This document shows positions 9,014 to 19,971 of a stretch of DNA of 64,000 nucleotides, in pieces. The notes beneath the pieces are model-generated. The model searched no databases. It worked only from the letters and a program-made list of their open reading frames with translations, and was not told the origin of the DNA. Source of the stretch: Companilactobacillus nodensis DSM 19682 = JCM 14932 = NBRC 107160. GTDB lineage: Bacteria; Bacillota; Bacilli; Lactobacillales; Lactobacillaceae. Position numbers and translations under genes: made by a program. The stretch is taken from positions 62,001 to 126,000 of the forward strand of contig NZ_BAMN01000004.1 in the NCBI RefSeq assembly GCF_000615905.1. The letters run 5' to 3'. How positions within the stretch are numbered: position 1 is the stretch's first letter; every line of letters starts with the position of its first letter.

Positions 9014-9107
9014 AAAGGCACATGGTACAACTCACTTAGTGCTGCTTTCTTCCGAACCTGACACGATTCACAAGAGCACCATTGCCCTAAGGCCTTTCGG
9101 CACTAAC
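9014..9107 (-). ncRNA. ffs: Small SRP RNA (4.5S-type)
   Basis: The minus strand contains the invariant Ffh-binding core GTCAGGTTCGGAAGAAAGCAGC, given here as GTCAGG, GGAA and AGCAGC blocks, capped by a tetraloop and flanked by complementary arms (GGCAATGGT with ACCATGTGCC). It scaffolds Ffh in the signal recognition particle. Its position between tadA and dnaX is the conserved one in Bacillota. The ends are estimated from the helix. Confidence 0.92.
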
Positions 9108-9134
9108 TATAATACTATAAATCTCGAATGAATG

Positions 9135-9611
9135 CTACTTTTTACGGCGGATTTCTCTAAAGAAATTACGTAACAAGTCTCCAGTCTCTTGTTCCTTAAC
9201 ATTGGCTAGGACTTCTGGCTGGTGATTGTAGCGCGTCTCGGTCAGCAAATTAACAATTGATCCAACTGATCCAGCCTTAGGATCGCTGGCACCAAAAATA
9301 ACTTCTTCGATCCGACTATTGATGATAGCACCGGCACACATTGGACAAGGTTCCAGTGTAACGAACAAACTAGTATGTTCCAGGCGCCAACTGCCAACCG
9401 CCTTACAAGCCTGCTCAATGGCAATGATCTCCGCATGTTTGATTGCATCTTGGGTCTCTTCACGTTCATTAGATCCGCGACCAATAACCTCACCCGTTTG
9501 ATTATCGACAATAACACAGCCAATGGGAACTTCCGCACGCTCTTTTGCTTGCAGAGCCTCTCCAATTGCCTGATCCATGTAATTGTTTATTTGTTCTTCC
9601 GAAAAAATCAT
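9135..9611 (-). CDS. tadA: TadA, tRNA adenosine(34) deaminase
   Basis: 158 residues with the zinc deaminase signature: HAE (KHAEIIAIEQA, about residue 58) and PCPMCAGAI (about 88-96). It converts A34 to inosine in tRNA-Arg(ACG), widening codon reading. Ends 28 bases before the SRP RNA. Confidence 0.95.
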   Translation of the reverse strand: MIFSEEQINNYMDQAIGEALQAKERAEVPIGCVIVDNQTGEVIGRGSNEREETQDAIKHAEIIAIEQACKAVGSWRLEHTSLFVTLEPCPMCAGAIINSRIEEVIFGASDPKAGSVGSIVNLLTETRYNHQPEVLANVKEQETGDLLRNFFREIRRKK

Positions 9612-9615
9612 ATAA

Positions 9616-10218
9616 CTAAACCAACTTACTTCTCAAAATATAATAACCTTTTTCACGAGTAACGATTTCCACGTTACCATATGTTGCATCCATCAATTTT
9701 TTAGCTGAAGGAGCCCCTTGTTTCTTTTGGATAACAATCCATAATTCACCGTTAGCAACTAAGTGCTCCTTTGCCCCACTGATAATTCCTGAAACAACAT
9801 TCTTACCTGCTCTAATAGGTGGATTAGAAATAACCAAAGCATACTTGTCAGAAATTTTTTCATACATATTCGATTCAAAAACATTTACGTTCTTAATTCG
9901 ATTTGTTTCAGCATTTTTCTTTGCGAGATCCATCGCACGTAAGTTAACATCTGTCATATCAACTGAACGACCTGTTTGTTCCTTGGCGAGAGATAATCCG
10001 ATGGGACCATATCCACAGCCAACGTCTAGAATATTCCCTGCCGGAACCTCATCAAAGCTGATTGCTTCGATCAAGACACGTGAACCGTAATCAACTGTTT
10101 GTCGCGAAAACACTCCTGCATCTGATGTAAAAGTTAAATTATTATTTCTCAAAGTAAAATTAAAATCTTTTAGTTCATGTTCCAGATCATCTGAATTTTC
10201 AAAATATTGGTTAGCCAT
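9616..10218 (-). CDS. RsmC/YbxB-type methyltransferase
   Basis: 200 residues, a single class I SAM-dependent domain (GNILDVGCGYGPIGLSLA, motif I near residue 62; SNPPIRAGK motif IV near 130). The NPPxR motif points to N2-guanine methylation in rRNA. It matches the C-terminal half of E. coli RsmC, as is usual in Bacillota (YbxB, next to rplL). The substrate is inferred from homology. Confidence 0.85.
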   Translation of the reverse strand: MANQYFENSDDLEHELKDFNFTLRNNNLTFTSDAGVFSRQTVDYGSRVLIEAISFDEVPAGNILDVGCGYGPIGLSLAKEQTGRSVDMTDVNLRAMDLAKKNAETNRIKNVNVFESNMYEKISDKYALVISNPPIRAGKNVVSGIISGAKEHLVANGELWIVIQKKQGAPSAKKLMDATYGNVEIVTREKGYYILRSKLV

Positions 10219-10253
10219 ATTTGTTTCCTTTCTAAAAAAGCAAAAATGAGGGT

Positions 10254-10278
10254 AAAAAAAAATCCTCTTACGAGGATT
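10254..10278 (-). terminator. Terminator of the rplJ-rplL operon
   Basis: AATCCTC/GAGGATT hairpin followed on the minus strand by about nine Ts, 31 bases after rplL. Confidence 0.85.
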
Positions 10279-10309
10279 AATTTTATCATAATAAACTTAT
10301 AAAAGGTTA

Positions 10310-10678
10310 TTACTTCAATGTAACTGTTGCGCCAACAGCTTCAAGTTTTGTCTTCATATCTTCAGCGTCAGCCTTAGCAACGCCTTCCTTGATAACCTTA
10401 GGAGCGCCGTCAACTAGGTCTTTTGAGTCTTTCAAGCCAAGTCCTGTGATACCACGAACTTCCTTGATAACCTTAACCTTTTCTTGACCTGCTTCTGTAA
10501 GTTCAACATCAAATGAATCCTTTTCAGCAGCATCGTCGCCACCAGCAGCAGCACCTGCAGCAACAGGAGCAGCAGCTGTAACGTCAAATTCTTCTTCGAT
10601 AGCCTTAACAAGGTCGTTAAGTTCTAGAATTGAAGCATCTTTTAAATCATCGATAATCTTTTGTGTATCTAAAGCCAT
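10310..10678 (-). CDS. rplL: Ribosomal protein L7/L12
   Basis: 122 residues: N-terminal dimerisation helix, an Ala/Gly-rich hinge ([15 protein letters not shown]) and the C-terminal GTPase-contacting domain ([18 protein letters not shown]). Forms the ribosomal stalk with L10. Confidence 0.98.
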   Translation of the reverse strand: MALDTQKIIDDLKDASILELNDLVKAIEEEFDVTAAAPVAAGAAAGGDDAAEKDSFDVELTEAGQEKVKVIKEVRGITGLGLKDSKDLVDGAPKVIKEGVAKADAEDMKTKLEAVGATVTLK

Positions 10679-10711
10679 TTTAATGTCCTCCGAATTATGT
10701 TTGTTTTTTAA

Positions 10712-11218
10712 TTAAGCAGCTGGTTCGTCGTCTTTCTTTTCAGCAACAGCTTTAACAGCCAATGCGAAGTCGCGAACTGGAGCTTGTAATACAGATACCA
10801 ACATAGATAGCAAGCCATCTCTGTTTGGTAGTGTTGCAAGTGCTTGAATTTCTTCAAGTGTAGCAGCTTTGCCTTCGATGATTCCACCCTTGATTTCAAC
10901 GGATTCAACATCTTTAGCATACTTAGCAGCAACTTTAGCAGGTGCAACTGGATCTTCCTCAGAATAAGCGATAGCTGTTGGGCCAACGAAGAATTCTTCT
11001 AGACCTTCTAGTCCAGCTTCTTCTGCTGCACGTCTCAAGACAGTGTTCTTGATAACTTGCATAGTAGCACCTTGCTCACGTAATTCAGCACGCATAGCAG
11101 TAGCTTGTTCAACTGTAAGACCTAAGTAATCAACAACGATAACTGACTTAGCGCCTTTAAGATTAGCAGCAACTTCTGTAACGAGTGCTTCTTTTTGTGA
11201 TAGTTTTTCTTGCTTCAT
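10712..11218 (-). CDS. rplJ: Ribosomal protein L10
   Basis: 168 residues. The N-terminal rRNA-binding part contains [21 protein letters not shown]; the C-terminal helix binds L7/L12 dimers. Preceded by an L10-leader RNA, so production is autoregulated by the L10-(L12) complex. Confidence 0.98.
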   Translation of the reverse strand: MKQEKLSQKEALVTEVAANLKGAKSVIVVDYLGLTVEQATAMRAELREQGATMQVIKNTVLRRAAEEAGLEGLEEFFVGPTAIAYSEEDPVAPAKVAAKYAKDVESVEIKGGIIEGKAATLEEIQALATLPNRDGLLSMLVSVLQAPVRDFALAVKAVAEKKDDEPAA

Positions 11219-11270
11219 TATTACGTTTCACCTCCACAATTTATTTTAGTTAATTCTACAAATTTCGGCT

Positions 11271-11390
11271 TAAAAATAAAAATCTCTGCGCCCGAAAGAC
11301 ACAGAGATTAATTAACAATCTTCTGGCCTCGGCAGGATATTAAGATTCACATCACCTGAGTCTTCGGTAGAAATCAACTATTGTACATTA
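11271..11390 (-). promoter_or_regulatory. Ribosomal L10 leader with terminator hairpin
   Basis: Minus-strand leader of rplJ. It contains ATCCTGCCGAGGC, the L10-binding signature of Firmicute leaders, and a downstream AATCTCTG/CAGAGATT hairpin followed by a T-rich tract. Binding of L10-L12 is expected to favour the terminator. Confidence 0.82.
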
Positions 11391-11415
11391 TCATTATTTT
11401 GGTTATTAGTCAACA

Positions 11416-12096
11416 TTAAGCGTTGATTTTTAGACCAGGGCCAAATGTTGATGTCATATTAACACTAACAATATAGTTACCCTTTAATGATGCAGGACGT
11501 GCCTTTGCGATAGTTTCGTAGAATGCGTCAAAGTTAGCAGCAATCTTGTCAGTATCGAATGACAACTTACCAATAGGTGCGTGAATCAATCCGTTAGGAT
11601 CTACACGGTAAGTAACTTGTCCAGCCTTGATATCATTAACAGCCTTTGTAACATCCATTGTTACAGTACCTGTCTTAGGGTTAGGCATCAAACCTTTAGG
11701 TCCAAGTACACGACCTAAACGTCCAACTTTAGCCATCATTGGTGGTGTTGCAACAGCAACATCAAAGTCCAACCAGCCGTCTTGGATCTTTTCAACAAGA
11801 TCATCAGAACCGACGATGTCAGCACCAGCAGCTTCAGCTTCTTTAGCTTGTGCACCTTCAGCAAAAACGATAACCTTTTGTGATTTACCTGTTCCGTTAG
11901 GTAGAACAAGGGCACCACGAATTTGTTGATCAGCTTGTTTTGGATCTACGTCCAAGTTAATAGCAACCTCAACAGTTGCGTCAAATTTTGCGTAATTTAC
12001 TTTTTTAAGTAATTCAGCAGCTTCTGTAGCAGTGTAAGTCTTATCCTTATCCACTTGCTTCATAGCTTCAATATATTTTTTTCCATGCTTAGCCAT
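11416..12096 (-). CDS. rplA: Ribosomal protein L1
   Basis: 226 residues, close to the usual 229. Two-domain L1 fold with the [23 protein letters not shown] region and the C-terminal [20 protein letters not shown]. Binds the mobile L1 stalk of 23S rRNA and normally autoregulates rplK-rplA. Confidence 0.97.
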   Translation of the reverse strand: MAKHGKKYIEAMKQVDKDKTYTATEAAELLKKVNYAKFDATVEVAINLDVDPKQADQQIRGALVLPNGTGKSQKVIVFAEGAQAKEAEAAGADIVGSDDLVEKIQDGWLDFDVAVATPPMMAKVGRLGRVLGPKGLMPNPKTGTVTMDVTKAVNDIKAGQVTYRVDPNGLIHAPIGKLSFDTDKIAANFDAFYETIAKARPASLKGNYIVSVNMTSTFGPGLKINA

Positions 12097-12186
12097 GCTA
12101 AGTTCCTCCTTGCTTTGTGGTCTATTGGGGATTTTCCCCTCCCACTTGTTAAGAATACTTTCATATTCCTGTAAACTGCTTATTGT

Positions 12187-12612
12187 CTAGTCTTCTACTG
12201 TAAAGCCCATACTTCTTGCAGTACCAGCAACCATACGCATTGCAGATTCAACACTTGCAGCGTTTAGGTCTTTCATCTTGGTTTCAGCAATTTCGCGAAC
12301 TTGGTCGTTTGAGACAGTGGCAACCTTGTTCTTGTTAGGTTCGCCAGAGCCTTTTTCAACGCCAGCAGCCTTCTTCAAAAGAACTGCTGCAGGTGGTGTC
12401 TTTGTAACGAAATCGAATGAACGATCTTCGTATACAGAGATAACAACTGGAATGATCATTCCTTGTTGATCTGCTGTACGAGCATTGAAGTCCTTTGTAA
12501 AGGCAACAATGTTAATACCAGCTTGTCCTAAAGCAGGACCAACTGGTGGAGCTGGAGTAGCCTGTCCAGCAGGAATTTGTAATTTTACTACGTTAGCAAC
12601 TTTTTTAGCCAC
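12187..12612 (-). CDS. rplK: Ribosomal protein L11
   Basis: 141 residues, exactly the family norm, when started at the GTG at 12612 (AAGGAGG 8 bases upstream, first residues [11 protein letters not shown]). An upstream in-frame ATG would add 11 atypical residues. Carries [20 protein letters not shown], the rRNA-binding signature. Confidence 0.97.
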   Translation of the reverse strand: MAKKVANVVKLQIPAGQATPAPPVGPALGQAGINIVAFTKDFNARTADQQGMIIPVVISVYEDRSFDFVTKTPPAAVLLKKAAGVEKGSGEPNKNKVATVSNDQVREIAETKMKDLNAASVESAMRMVAGTARSMGFTVED

Positions 12613-12696
12613 GGTGCATACCTCCTTAATCCGTGATGTGGTCATATTGAGAATTTAAATTTTCTCTCCCACATGTATGTTCAAAAAACATACCGT

Positions 12697-12702
12697 ATTA
12701 TA
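12697..12702 (-). promoter_or_regulatory. -10 element upstream of rplK
   Basis: A perfect TATAAT on the minus strand 85 bases before the rplK start. No good TTGACA stands 16-18 bases upstream; the nearest TTGATA is 20 bases away. A strong -10 alone gives modest support. Confidence 0.4.
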
Positions 12703-12737
12703 GTAGCACGGATCTTACCCTTTATCAATATAATTTA

Positions 12738-13277
12738 TTATTTTTGTACATCGCTGAAATCAACTTCAGCACTAGTCATACGGCCAAACATATCAACGTC
12801 AACCTTGATCTTGTCATGATCTTCGTCAATTTCAGTAACCTTACCTGTCATGTTGGCGAATGGTCCGTTAACAATAGTTACGTTTTCACCAACTTCGAAG
12901 TCATTACCAGCTTTGACGCTGATACCAAGGTCATCAAGAATATGATCGATTTCTTCTGGTAATAATGGTGCCGGCTTACTTCCTGAACCGTGACTTCCAA
13001 CAAATCCTGTAACACCAGGTGTATTACGAACAACGAACCATGATTCGTCACTCATAACCATTTCAACTAATACGTATCCTGGGAAAGTCTTTTTCATTTC
13101 TGTCTTTTGTTTACCATTTTTTGTTTCTGTTTCTTCTTCTTCAGGTACTACTGCTCTGAAAATATAGTCTTCCATACCCATTGATGAGGCACGTGATTCC
13201 AAATTTTCCTTAACTTTATTTTCGTATCCTGAGTAGGTATGCAAGACATACCATTGTTTGTCGCCAGCTTCAGCCAT
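12738..13277 (-). CDS. nusG: NusG, transcription elongation/termination factor
   Basis: 179 residues from the ATG at 13277 (GGAGG 7 bases upstream). NGN domain (QWYVLHTYSGYENKVKENLE, TFPGYVLVEM) and C-terminal KOW domain (VTIVNGPFANMTGKV). Binds RNA polymerase and couples to ribosomes or Rho. In the secE-nusG-rplK order. Confidence 0.97.
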   Translation of the reverse strand: MAEAGDKQWYVLHTYSGYENKVKENLESRASSMGMEDYIFRAVVPEEEETETKNGKQKTEMKKTFPGYVLVEMVMSDESWFVVRNTPGVTGFVGSHGSGSKPAPLLPEEIDHILDDLGISVKAGNDFEVGENVTIVNGPFANMTGKVTEIDEDHDKIKVDVDMFGRMTSAEVDFSDVQK

Positions 13278-13298
13278 AATTTCCTCCAAAAATCAAAA

Positions 13299-13329
13299 TA
13301 AAAAAACCTCGAACAAAGGTCGAAGTTTT
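13299..13329 (-). terminator. Terminator or attenuator between secE and nusG
   Basis: AACTTCGA/TTCGAGGTT hairpin with seven Ts on the minus strand. It lies between two genes normally co-transcribed, so it may be partial. Confidence 0.65.
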
Positions 13330-13374
13330 CTTTCGTTACTCAAATAATATCAAATTATCTGTATACTTACAATC

Positions 13375-13563
13375 TTATTTGCTTCCCATTACAAATTGTT
13401 GGAGCAATGTTACTAGTCCCCAATCAACAGCGGCGAAGAAAATAGCATACATCAAAGATGTAGCAACAACAGTCCATGTATCACGTCTGTTTTCCTTTGC
13501 AGTAGGCCAAACAACCAATTTCATTTCTTTTTTTACACTACCAAAAAATTTAAATAATTTCAT
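13375..13563 (-). CDS. secE: SecE, preprotein translocase subunit
   Basis: 62 residues: an amphipathic N-terminal stretch (FFGSVKKEMKLVVWPTAKE, with the conserved VVWP) and a single membrane helix (VVATSLMYAIFFAAVDWGL). The essential clamp of SecYEG. Confidence 0.95.
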   Translation of the reverse strand: MKLFKFFGSVKKEMKLVVWPTAKENRRDTWTVVATSLMYAIFFAAVDWGLVTLLQQFVMGSK

Positions 13564-13576
13564 TTAGTCCTCCAGA

Positions 13577-13726
13577 TTAGCGTGTTTCTTTATGCAATGT
13601 GTGCTTACCACAATGCTTACAAAATTTTTTAACTTCGAGGCGTTCTGTACGGTTCGGATTCTCAGAAATCGTGTAATTTCTTGATCCACAAACGCTACAA
13701 GCTAATGCTACTTTTCTTAATCCCAT
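13577..13726 (-). CDS. rpmG: Ribosomal protein L33
   Basis: 49 residues, read by hand from the minus strand ([19 protein letters not shown]...HKETR). Two CxxC pairs (CSVC and CKHC) form the zinc ribbon, so this is the zinc-containing C+ paralogue. Its start sits just before secE, the conserved rpmG-secE-nusG order. Confidence 0.95.
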   Translation of the reverse strand: MGLRKVALACSVCGSRNYTISENPNRTERLEVKKFCKHCGKHTLHKETR

Positions 13727-13810
13727 GAGTTTCTCCACATTCTATGCAGTTTATATCTCATACATTATAGATTTTAAAAGCACAAAAGTCCATGACAAAC
13801 AGATGACAAA

Positions 13811-14380
13811 TTATAAATACTCCACGATTTTGAGTCTACACCTGTTGATAGCACGATTCAATTGTCTGGAATCACACATGGCAATATCGCACGCCATCTG
13901 CATTTTTATTTCTCCTAATAAAAATTGTAATGCAATCAATTCCAGTTTGCTCAGCTCTGCGACCGCCTGTTCCAGTCGACTCGAAGTATCTAGTAAATGA
14001 ACATAGTTTCTAACGAATTCATCAGAATTTTCCTCATTTATTATTTGTTCGTAAGAACACGCCAATTGATTGGCCTGCCGTTTAACGGTATTTTCTTTTC
14101 TGACAATATCAATAATATGATTTTTAAATTTAAGTTTAAAGAAGCTGCCAAATTTGGAACCACTTGCTCCGTCAAAGATACTACATGTGGCATAACAAAT
14201 GATTAATGCTTCTTGGTACCAGTCATTCTGATCATATAAACCAATTTTGTACTGGCCATACATATTCTCGATCATCGGTCGATATCGGTCAACCAACGAC
14301 TTCAATGCGGGTGAATCCTTATCCTCCTTTACCGACTTTATAAGTTTAATTTCTAGATCATTCATATTTTTGGGCCCCAT
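13811..14380 (-). CDS. SigH/ComX-like sigma-70 family factor
   Basis: 189 residues: region 2 (residues about 20-95, DQNDWYQEALIICYATCSIFDG) and a C-terminal helix-turn-helix (MACDIAMCDSRQLNRAINRCRLKI). The position upstream of rpmG-secE-nusG is that of SigH/ComX in lactobacilli, where such factors relate to competence genes. The region 4 helix is short and divergent. The start is uncertain between 14380 and an ATG at 14365; neither has a strong ribosome site. Confidence 0.78.
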   Translation of the reverse strand: MGPKNMNDLEIKLIKSVKEDKDSPALKSLVDRYRPMIENMYGQYKIGLYDQNDWYQEALIICYATCSIFDGASGSKFGSFFKLKFKNHIIDIVRKENTVKRQANQLACSYEQIINEENSDEFVRNYVHLLDTSSRLEQAVAELSKLELIALQFLLGEIKMQMACDIAMCDSRQLNRAINRCRLKIVEYL

Positions 14381-14510
14381 TCATAATTTATTTAGAATGG
14401 TTTTCCTATTTAAAATTATCACGTATCGTATGCCGTTTTATAGCGAACATTTGTTTACAAAAACTTCGTTTGATAATTACAATTTTTATCTATGAAAACA
14501 TTCTTATACC

Positions 14511-14552
14511 AAAAAAGGACTTCATCAGTTATCAATTGATGAAATCCTTTTC
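14511..14552 (-). terminator. Bidirectional terminator after rlmB
   Basis: Stem built from AAAGGA-TTCATCA and TGATGAA-TCCTTT arms, with As on one side and Ts on the other. Confidence 0.8.
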
Positions 14553-14557
14553 TATAA

Positions 14558-15355
14558 TTATGCGTGTCGTGAAGCAAATGCTTGGTACAACAAGACACCT
14601 GTCGCAACACTGGCATTCAAACTTTGAACGTGACCAACCATTGGTATACTCAAGGTTTGATCAACTTGTTTGAGAACTAGTGGTGAAACTCCCTTACCCT
14701 CATTACCAATTACAAGTGCGACTGCACCCTTGGCATTCCAAGTACGGTAATTGTCACCTTCCATAGCTGTTCCAAAGACCCAGACATTTTCTTTCCTAAG
14801 ATCATTGATCGTATTAACTAAGTTAGTCACACGGACAACAGGAACGTGTTCAATGGCACCTGTTGAAGTCTTAGCGACAACTGAAGTCAATCCAGTAGAA
14901 CGGTGCTTAGGAACAATAATTCCGTGTACACCGACCGCATCGGCGGTTCTTAGGATCGAACCCAAGTTATGTGGATCTTCAATTCTATCCAAGATCAAAA
15001 TAAAAGGATCTTCATTTTTCTTCTTAGCTGCCTTGAAAATATCATCTAATTCTGCATATTGATATGGAGCAATATATGCGGCCATCCCTTGATGATTACC
15101 GCCATTACTAATATCGTCCAACTTATTCTTAGGAACTTCTTGAACAATCAGCTTACTACGCTTGGCAAGTTCGATGACCTCACCAATATGAGCGCTCTTA
15201 AGTCCTTTTTGAACCAAGACCTTATTCACACGTTGACCAGCTGTTGGTGATTTCAATAGTTCAACTACTGAATGATGTCCAAAAATTAATTCTACTTCAT
15301 CATCATTATCACGATCGTTATCGTTATCGCGCTTATTATTTGAATTCTTCTGCAT
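14558..15355 (-). CDS. rlmB: RlmB-type 23S rRNA 2'-O-ribose methyltransferase (TrmH/SpoU family)
   Basis: 265 residues. An N-terminal L30e-like substrate domain ([14 protein letters not shown]) follows a charged Asn/Asp-rich tail. The SPOUT domain has motif 1 ([19 protein letters not shown]), motif 2 ([12 protein letters not shown]) and motif 3 ([21 protein letters not shown]). Expected to methylate the ribose of G2251 in the P loop. Overlaps mrnC by 20 bases. Confidence 0.92.
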   Translation of the reverse strand: MQKNSNNKRDNDNDRDNDDEVELIFGHHSVVELLKSPTAGQRVNKVLVQKGLKSAHIGEVIELAKRSKLIVQEVPKNKLDDISNGGNHQGMAAYIAPYQYAELDDIFKAAKKKNEDPFILILDRIEDPHNLGSILRTADAVGVHGIIVPKHRSTGLTSVVAKTSTGAIEHVPVVRVTNLVNTINDLRKENVWVFGTAMEGDNYRTWNAKGAVALVIGNEGKGVSPLVLKQVDQTLSIPMVGHVQSLNASVATGVLLYQAFASRHA

Positions 15356-15749
15356 CAGTTTCCCCCGATTCTACTTTGTCGATACACCATTGTGCAAGTT
15401 CGGCTACACGGTCTTTTTGCCCACTGACGTCCAAATAACCAAATAGTGCTTCAAAGCCTGTGGACATATGATATGTCACAACACTTGTATTTTTAGCCTT
15501 AGTATATTTCTTAGCATTACGTCCGTTCTTGTAGATACGGATTTCATCTTCTGATAAGGCATTCTCATCCATCATTAATGTGATCAAAGCCGCTTGTGCC
15601 TTGGCTGAAACATAATGTGTCGCCTTGTTTTGTAACTGGTTGACCTTGGTGATATCTAAGTCTAACAGATGCTCACGAATGAATACTTCGTAAACAGCAT
15701 CTCCCAAATAAGCCAATGTCACACCGTTTAATTGTTCGATCTTAACCAT
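15336..15749 (-). CDS. mrnC: MrnC, mini-ribonuclease III
   Basis: 137 residues, an RNase III catalytic domain without the dsRNA-binding domain. [17 protein letters not shown] carries the acidic signature. It matures 23S rRNA ends. Overlaps both cysS and rlmB, the conserved cysS-mrnC-rlmB block. Confidence 0.94.
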   Translation of the reverse strand: MVKIEQLNGVTLAYLGDAVYEVFIREHLLDLDITKVNQLQNKATHYVSAKAQAALITLMMDENALSEDEIRIYKNGRNAKKYTKAKNTSVVTYHMSTGFEALFGYLDVSGQKDRVAELAQWCIDKVESGETDAEEFK

Positions 15750-17145
15750 CTATATGCCACCGTGTTCCTTGTGGAGTATCTTCCAAGATAACTCCCATTT
15801 CCTTTAATTTATCGCGCAATTCATCACTCGTTGCAAAGTCCTTGTCGGCACGAGCTTGATCACGTTTTTCGACCATTGCTTGAATTTCTTCAGACAAATC
15901 TTCTTTTTCACCGAATTGAATTCCAAGTATACCTGATAAACTTGCTAATTGCTTCAAAATATATTGAGCACTGTCAGCATTAACGCTGTCCTGTGCACTA
16001 TAGTTGTTGGCCAATGTAACGAGTTCAAAAATCTCAGTTATTCCATTCTGAACGTTGAAATCATCATTCATAGCCGTCTTAAACTTGTCAGCAATGGCAT
16101 CTACCTCTGACTTAACATCGTCAGCAGGACCATCAGCATTGTCTAATCTGAAACTCAAATTATTATAGGCTGTCTTAATTCTTTCATAATTGTCAGCAGC
16201 CTTTTGCAAGTTAGACTTCGAATATTCTAGTGGTCGACGATAATGAGTTGAAGACAAGAAGAATCTCAGCACTTGTGGATCAATATCCTTGACCATGTCA
16301 TGAACCGTGACGAAGTTGCCCAGTGACTTGCTCATCTTCTCATTATTTTCAACTGTGACAAAGCCATTGTGCATCCAATAATTAACAAACTTCTTGCCAG
16401 TCTTAGCTTCACTTTGAGCAATTTCATTCTCATGATGAGGGAATTCAAGATCTTGCCCACCACCGTGAATATCAAACGTATCACCGAGATACTTAGTCGA
16501 CATAACTGAACATTCAATATGCCAGCCGGGACGACCTTCACCCCAAGGTGAATCCCATTTAATCTCACCTGGCTTGGCTTTTTTCCATAGAGCAAAATCG
16601 ATTGGATCTTGCTTCTTATCGAACTCAGTCTCACCAACGTGTTCACTAGCACCTTGAACTAATTGATCGATATTTTGATCTGACAATTCACCATAATGTT
16701 TGAACTTACGAGCACGGTAGAAAACATCCCCATCTGACTCATATGCATAATCTTTATCAACTAAGTCAGCGATGAAATCAACGATTTCTTTGATATTCTC
16801 AGTTGCACGTGGATTGACTGTGGCACGTTGAACATTTAACTTATCAATGTCTTCGAAGAAGGCCTTGATGAACTTATCAGCTACTTCTGGCACAGTGATA
16901 TTCTCACGGTTAGCTTCTTTGATCATCTTGTCATCAACATCAGTAAAGTTGGAAACAAACTTAACTTTATATCCTAAATATTCAAGGTAGCGACGCACCG
17001 TATCAAAAGCTACGATGGAACGTGCATTACCAATATGAATGTAATTGTAGACAGTCGGACCACAGACATACATGTGAACCTCGCCTGGGTTTAGTGGTTT
17101 AAATTCTTCTTTTTCACGTGTTAGTGTGTTGAATATTTTGAGCAT
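15742..17145 (-). CDS. cysS: Cysteinyl-tRNA synthetase
   Basis: 467 residues, class I. HIGH-type motif YIHIGNARS (about 36), zinc ligands (C28; C-H-E region near WHIECSVMS), KMSKS motif ([11 protein letters not shown], about 268). C-terminal DALR-type domain. Overlaps mrnC by 8 bases. Confidence 0.97.
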   Translation of the reverse strand: MLKIFNTLTREKEEFKPLNPGEVHMYVCGPTVYNYIHIGNARSIVAFDTVRRYLEYLGYKVKFVSNFTDVDDKMIKEANRENITVPEVADKFIKAFFEDIDKLNVQRATVNPRATENIKEIVDFIADLVDKDYAYESDGDVFYRARKFKHYGELSDQNIDQLVQGASEHVGETEFDKKQDPIDFALWKKAKPGEIKWDSPWGEGRPGWHIECSVMSTKYLGDTFDIHGGGQDLEFPHHENEIAQSEAKTGKKFVNYWMHNGFVTVENNEKMSKSLGNFVTVHDMVKDIDPQVLRFFLSSTHYRRPLEYSKSNLQKAADNYERIKTAYNNLSFRLDNADGPADDVKSEVDAIADKFKTAMNDDFNVQNGITEIFELVTLANNYSAQDSVNADSAQYILKQLASLSGILGIQFGEKEDLSEEIQAMVEKRDQARADKDFATSDELRDKLKEMGVILEDTPQGTRWHIDG

Positions 17146-17163
17146 ATATTCTCCTTTCTACAA

Positions 17164-17212
17164 GAAAAAAGAGATTGAGGCAAAACAAAAGTTTTCCTTC
17201 AACCTCTTTTTT
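17164..17212 (-). terminator. Terminator between gltX and cysS
   Basis: Imperfect hairpin of AAAAGAGGTTGAAGG with CCTCAATCTC, followed by six Ts on the minus strand. Confidence 0.75.
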
Positions 17213-17226
17213 AAGATATGTAATTT

Positions 17227-18723
17227 TTATTTCATTTGACTCAGTGTCTTATCAATATTAGCTAATGACTTTTCTTTACCGATCAATTCAATAGCTTCGG
17301 CAATTGCTGGACCATGCATTGTACGCGTAGCAGCAATTCTGGCTGGCATGTAGAGTTTTCTACCCTTAACACCAGTATCAGCACGAACACCTTGAATAGC
17401 AGCCATGATTTGTGTAGCTGTGAAACGGTCAAGTTTTTCTAACTTACCACGTAAGTCTTCGATAGCCTTACGTGAATCGTCATCAACAAGTTCTTTTTGT
17501 TCATCACCAGTCAAGACATCTGGTTGATTGAAGAAGATGTCTGATAGTTCAACGATTTGTTGTGTATATGACATTTGTGGCATATATAATTCTGTTAAGT
17601 GTCTTACCCATTGAATAGTGTTTGTATCTGGATCGGCTGGAATACGTTTGCCTTCGATAAGGTTCTCGAGTACCAAGTCAGTGATTTCACTAACGTCGGC
17701 AGTCTTAACGTATTGGTTGTTGACCCATTCTAGTTTCTTTTGGTCAAACTTAGCAGGTGACTTGCTCAAACGGTGTTCATCAAAGATCTTGATGAATTGC
17801 TTACGAGTGAACAATTCTTCTTCACCAACTGGTGACCATCCTAGTAGTGTAATGAAGTTAAACATAGCTTCTGGTAAGTAACCCAAAGCACGATATTGTT
17901 CGATGAATTGTAGGATAGATTCATCACGTTTACTTAGCTTCTTACCAGTTTCAGTATTGATGATAAGTGTCATGTGACCGAACTTAGGAGCTTCCCAACC
18001 TAGGTCTTCATAGATCATCAATTGTTTTGGAGTGTTGGCAACGTGGTCATCACCACGAAGAACATGACTGATTTCCATCAAGTGGTCATCAATTACAACG
18101 GCAAAGTTATATGTTGGCATTCCATCACGTTTTTGGATAACCCAGTCTCCACCGATCGTATCTGAATCGATCGAAACCTTACTCTTAACGATGTCATCCC
18201 ATTCGTAAGTCTTACCCTTTGGAACATGAATTCTGATAACTGGAGTCAATCCGGCATCTTTTGCTTCTTGAATCTTAGCTGCCTTTTCTTCTTCACTCAT
18301 ACCAGCAAATTCATACTCATAATGAGGCATTTCACCGTTGGCTTCTTGTTCTTCACGCATCTTTGTAAGCTGTTCTTCAGTCAGATATGATTCGTAAGCT
18401 AGACCTTTATCAAGCAATTCTTGGATGTATTTTTGGTAGATATCTTTTCTTTCTGATTGACGATATGGACCGTAATCTCCACCAACATCTGGACCTTCAT
18501 CCCAGTCAACGCCTAACCATTTAAGGTTTTCTAGCTGACTTTGTTCTCCACCTTCAACGTTACGCTTTGTATCTGTATCTTCGATACGGATTACAAAAGT
18601 ACCTTTGTGACTTCTTGCGAATAGGTAATTGAAGATAGCTGTTCTAGCATTACCAATGTGTAAATGTCCTGTTGGACTTGGTGCATATCTCACACGAATT
18701 TTATTATCTGACTTGTTTGCCAT
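17227..18723 (-). CDS. gltX: Glutamyl-tRNA synthetase
   Basis: 498 residues from the ATG at 18723. Class I: HIGH motif [14 protein letters not shown] at about 15-28, KMSKS motif KKLSKRDES near 258. It charges tRNA-Glu and, in lactobacilli, usually also mischarges tRNA-Gln for GatCAB. Its start overlaps the end of the PIN/TRAM gene by 20 bases. Confidence 0.96.
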   Translation of the reverse strand: MANKSDNKIRVRYAPSPTGHLHIGNARTAIFNYLFARSHKGTFVIRIEDTDTKRNVEGGEQSQLENLKWLGVDWDEGPDVGGDYGPYRQSERKDIYQKYIQELLDKGLAYESYLTEEQLTKMREEQEANGEMPHYEYEFAGMSEEEKAAKIQEAKDAGLTPVIRIHVPKGKTYEWDDIVKSKVSIDSDTIGGDWVIQKRDGMPTYNFAVVIDDHLMEISHVLRGDDHVANTPKQLMIYEDLGWEAPKFGHMTLIINTETGKKLSKRDESILQFIEQYRALGYLPEAMFNFITLLGWSPVGEEELFTRKQFIKIFDEHRLSKSPAKFDQKKLEWVNNQYVKTADVSEITDLVLENLIEGKRIPADPDTNTIQWVRHLTELYMPQMSYTQQIVELSDIFFNQPDVLTGDEQKELVDDDSRKAIEDLRGKLEKLDRFTATQIMAAIQGVRADTGVKGRKLYMPARIAATRTMHGPAIAEAIELIGKEKSLANIDKTLSQMK

Positions 18724-19954
18724 TTCTACGTTCTCCCCTTTTATTTCTAGAATTGTTCTTAGAATTCTTATTGGCATTATTTGAATTCTCTTTAGAACTA
18801 TTCTTCTTATTACTATTGTTACCTGTGTTGCTTTGGATACCATTCATTGAATGCTTAGGCTTAGCAAATATCATTTTACCAGCATCGGTTTGCAATGCAC
18901 TAGTTACAACGACATCAACCGACTTGTCGATGAAGTACTTACCATCTTCGACAACGACCATTGTACCGTCTTCTAGATATGCAACACCTTGTTCTCGTTC
19001 AGTACCCTCTTTAATTACTTTAACAGTCATTGTTTCGCCTGGCAAAACCATCGGTTTCAAAACCTTAGCTAATTCATTGATGTTAAGCACTTGAACGTTC
19101 TGAAATTCACTTACCTTACTTAAATTATAGTCATTAGTCAAAACAGCGCCACCTATTTCTTTGGCTAATTTAAGTAATTTCATATCAACTTCAGGAATAT
19201 TATCATAATCACGTGTAGTTGTCTCGATATTGATGGTTGTATCCATCTTCATCTCATTTAAGATATCAAGTCCACGGCGACCACGTTCACGCTTCTGATT
19301 GTCACTAGAATCAGAGATAAGCTGAAGTTCGTGAACAACGAAGTCTGGAACCATGATCTTACCTTCGAGGAATCCTGTCTGTGCTAATTGATGGATACGT
19401 CCATCAATAACAACTGATGTATCAAGGATCTTGTATGGATAAAAGTCTTTCTTGGATGAACGACGCATGATCTCACCATCGTAATCCATATCCTTCTTAT
19501 TGTCTTCTGGTTCAGTCGCCTTACGCTTGGTAATTGAAAAGCTCTTCCAATCATTACGACGACTAGTTCCCATTCGAAAACCTAAGAATCCAAAAATTAT
19601 CATCAAGATAACCGGAATGATATTAGCAAACCAATTATGCATCATATAGAAAGGAATCGAAATGATGTTTGCTAAAACCAATCCTCCAATTAAGAATACT
19701 GAACCAAAAATAATCCAACCCGGTGAACGAGAATTCAGATATTTTTCGATTCTAGTATTTAAATCCGTGATGGGTTTAATAAATAGGAACGACAGTAAAT
19801 AAAATATAATTAATCCAATAAGTCCGTTAACATAGCCGTTATTTAATAAACGCACACTATCTAATCCTGCAACGATCCACAATGCTGGCAACAGCGTAAC
19901 GCCGACTGCTAAGCCAAACAATGCGAAGACTGCATTAATAATATATTTTCGCAT
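18704..19954 (-). CDS. PIN/TRAM-domain membrane protein (YacL family)
   Basis: 416 residues: four membrane segments (residues about 5-30, 42-60, 78-100, 108-128), a PIN-like nuclease domain ([15 protein letters not shown], about 173; [13 protein letters not shown]) and a TRAM RNA-binding domain, ending in a basic Asn/Lys/Arg-rich tail. The membrane-plus-PIN-plus-TRAM order matches B. subtilis YacL. An RNase role is inferred. Lies between radA and gltX, the conserved place. Confidence 0.9.
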   Translation of the reverse strand: MRKYIINAVFALFGLAVGVTLLPALWIVAGLDSVRLLNNGYVNGLIGLIIFYLLSFLFIKPITDLNTRIEKYLNSRSPGWIIFGSVFLIGGLVLANIISIPFYMMHNWFANIIPVILMIIFGFLGFRMGTSRRNDWKSFSITKRKATEPEDNKKDMDYDGEIMRRSSKKDFYPYKILDTSVVIDGRIHQLAQTGFLEGKIMVPDFVVHELQLISDSSDNQKRERGRRGLDILNEMKMDTTINIETTTRDYDNIPEVDMKLLKLAKEIGGAVLTNDYNLSKVSEFQNVQVLNINELAKVLKPMVLPGETMTVKVIKEGTEREQGVAYLEDGTMVVVEDGKYFIDKSVDVVVTSALQTDAGKMIFAKPKHSMNGIQSNTGNNSNKKNSSKENSNNANKNSKNNSRNKRGERRNGKQVR

Positions 19955-19971
19955 ATATAAATATATACCTC

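Noticed and set aside
12097-12186. L1-binding operator between rplK and rplA
   Set aside because: L1 autoregulation is known in other bacteria, but I could not identify the stem-asymmetric loop with confidence here.
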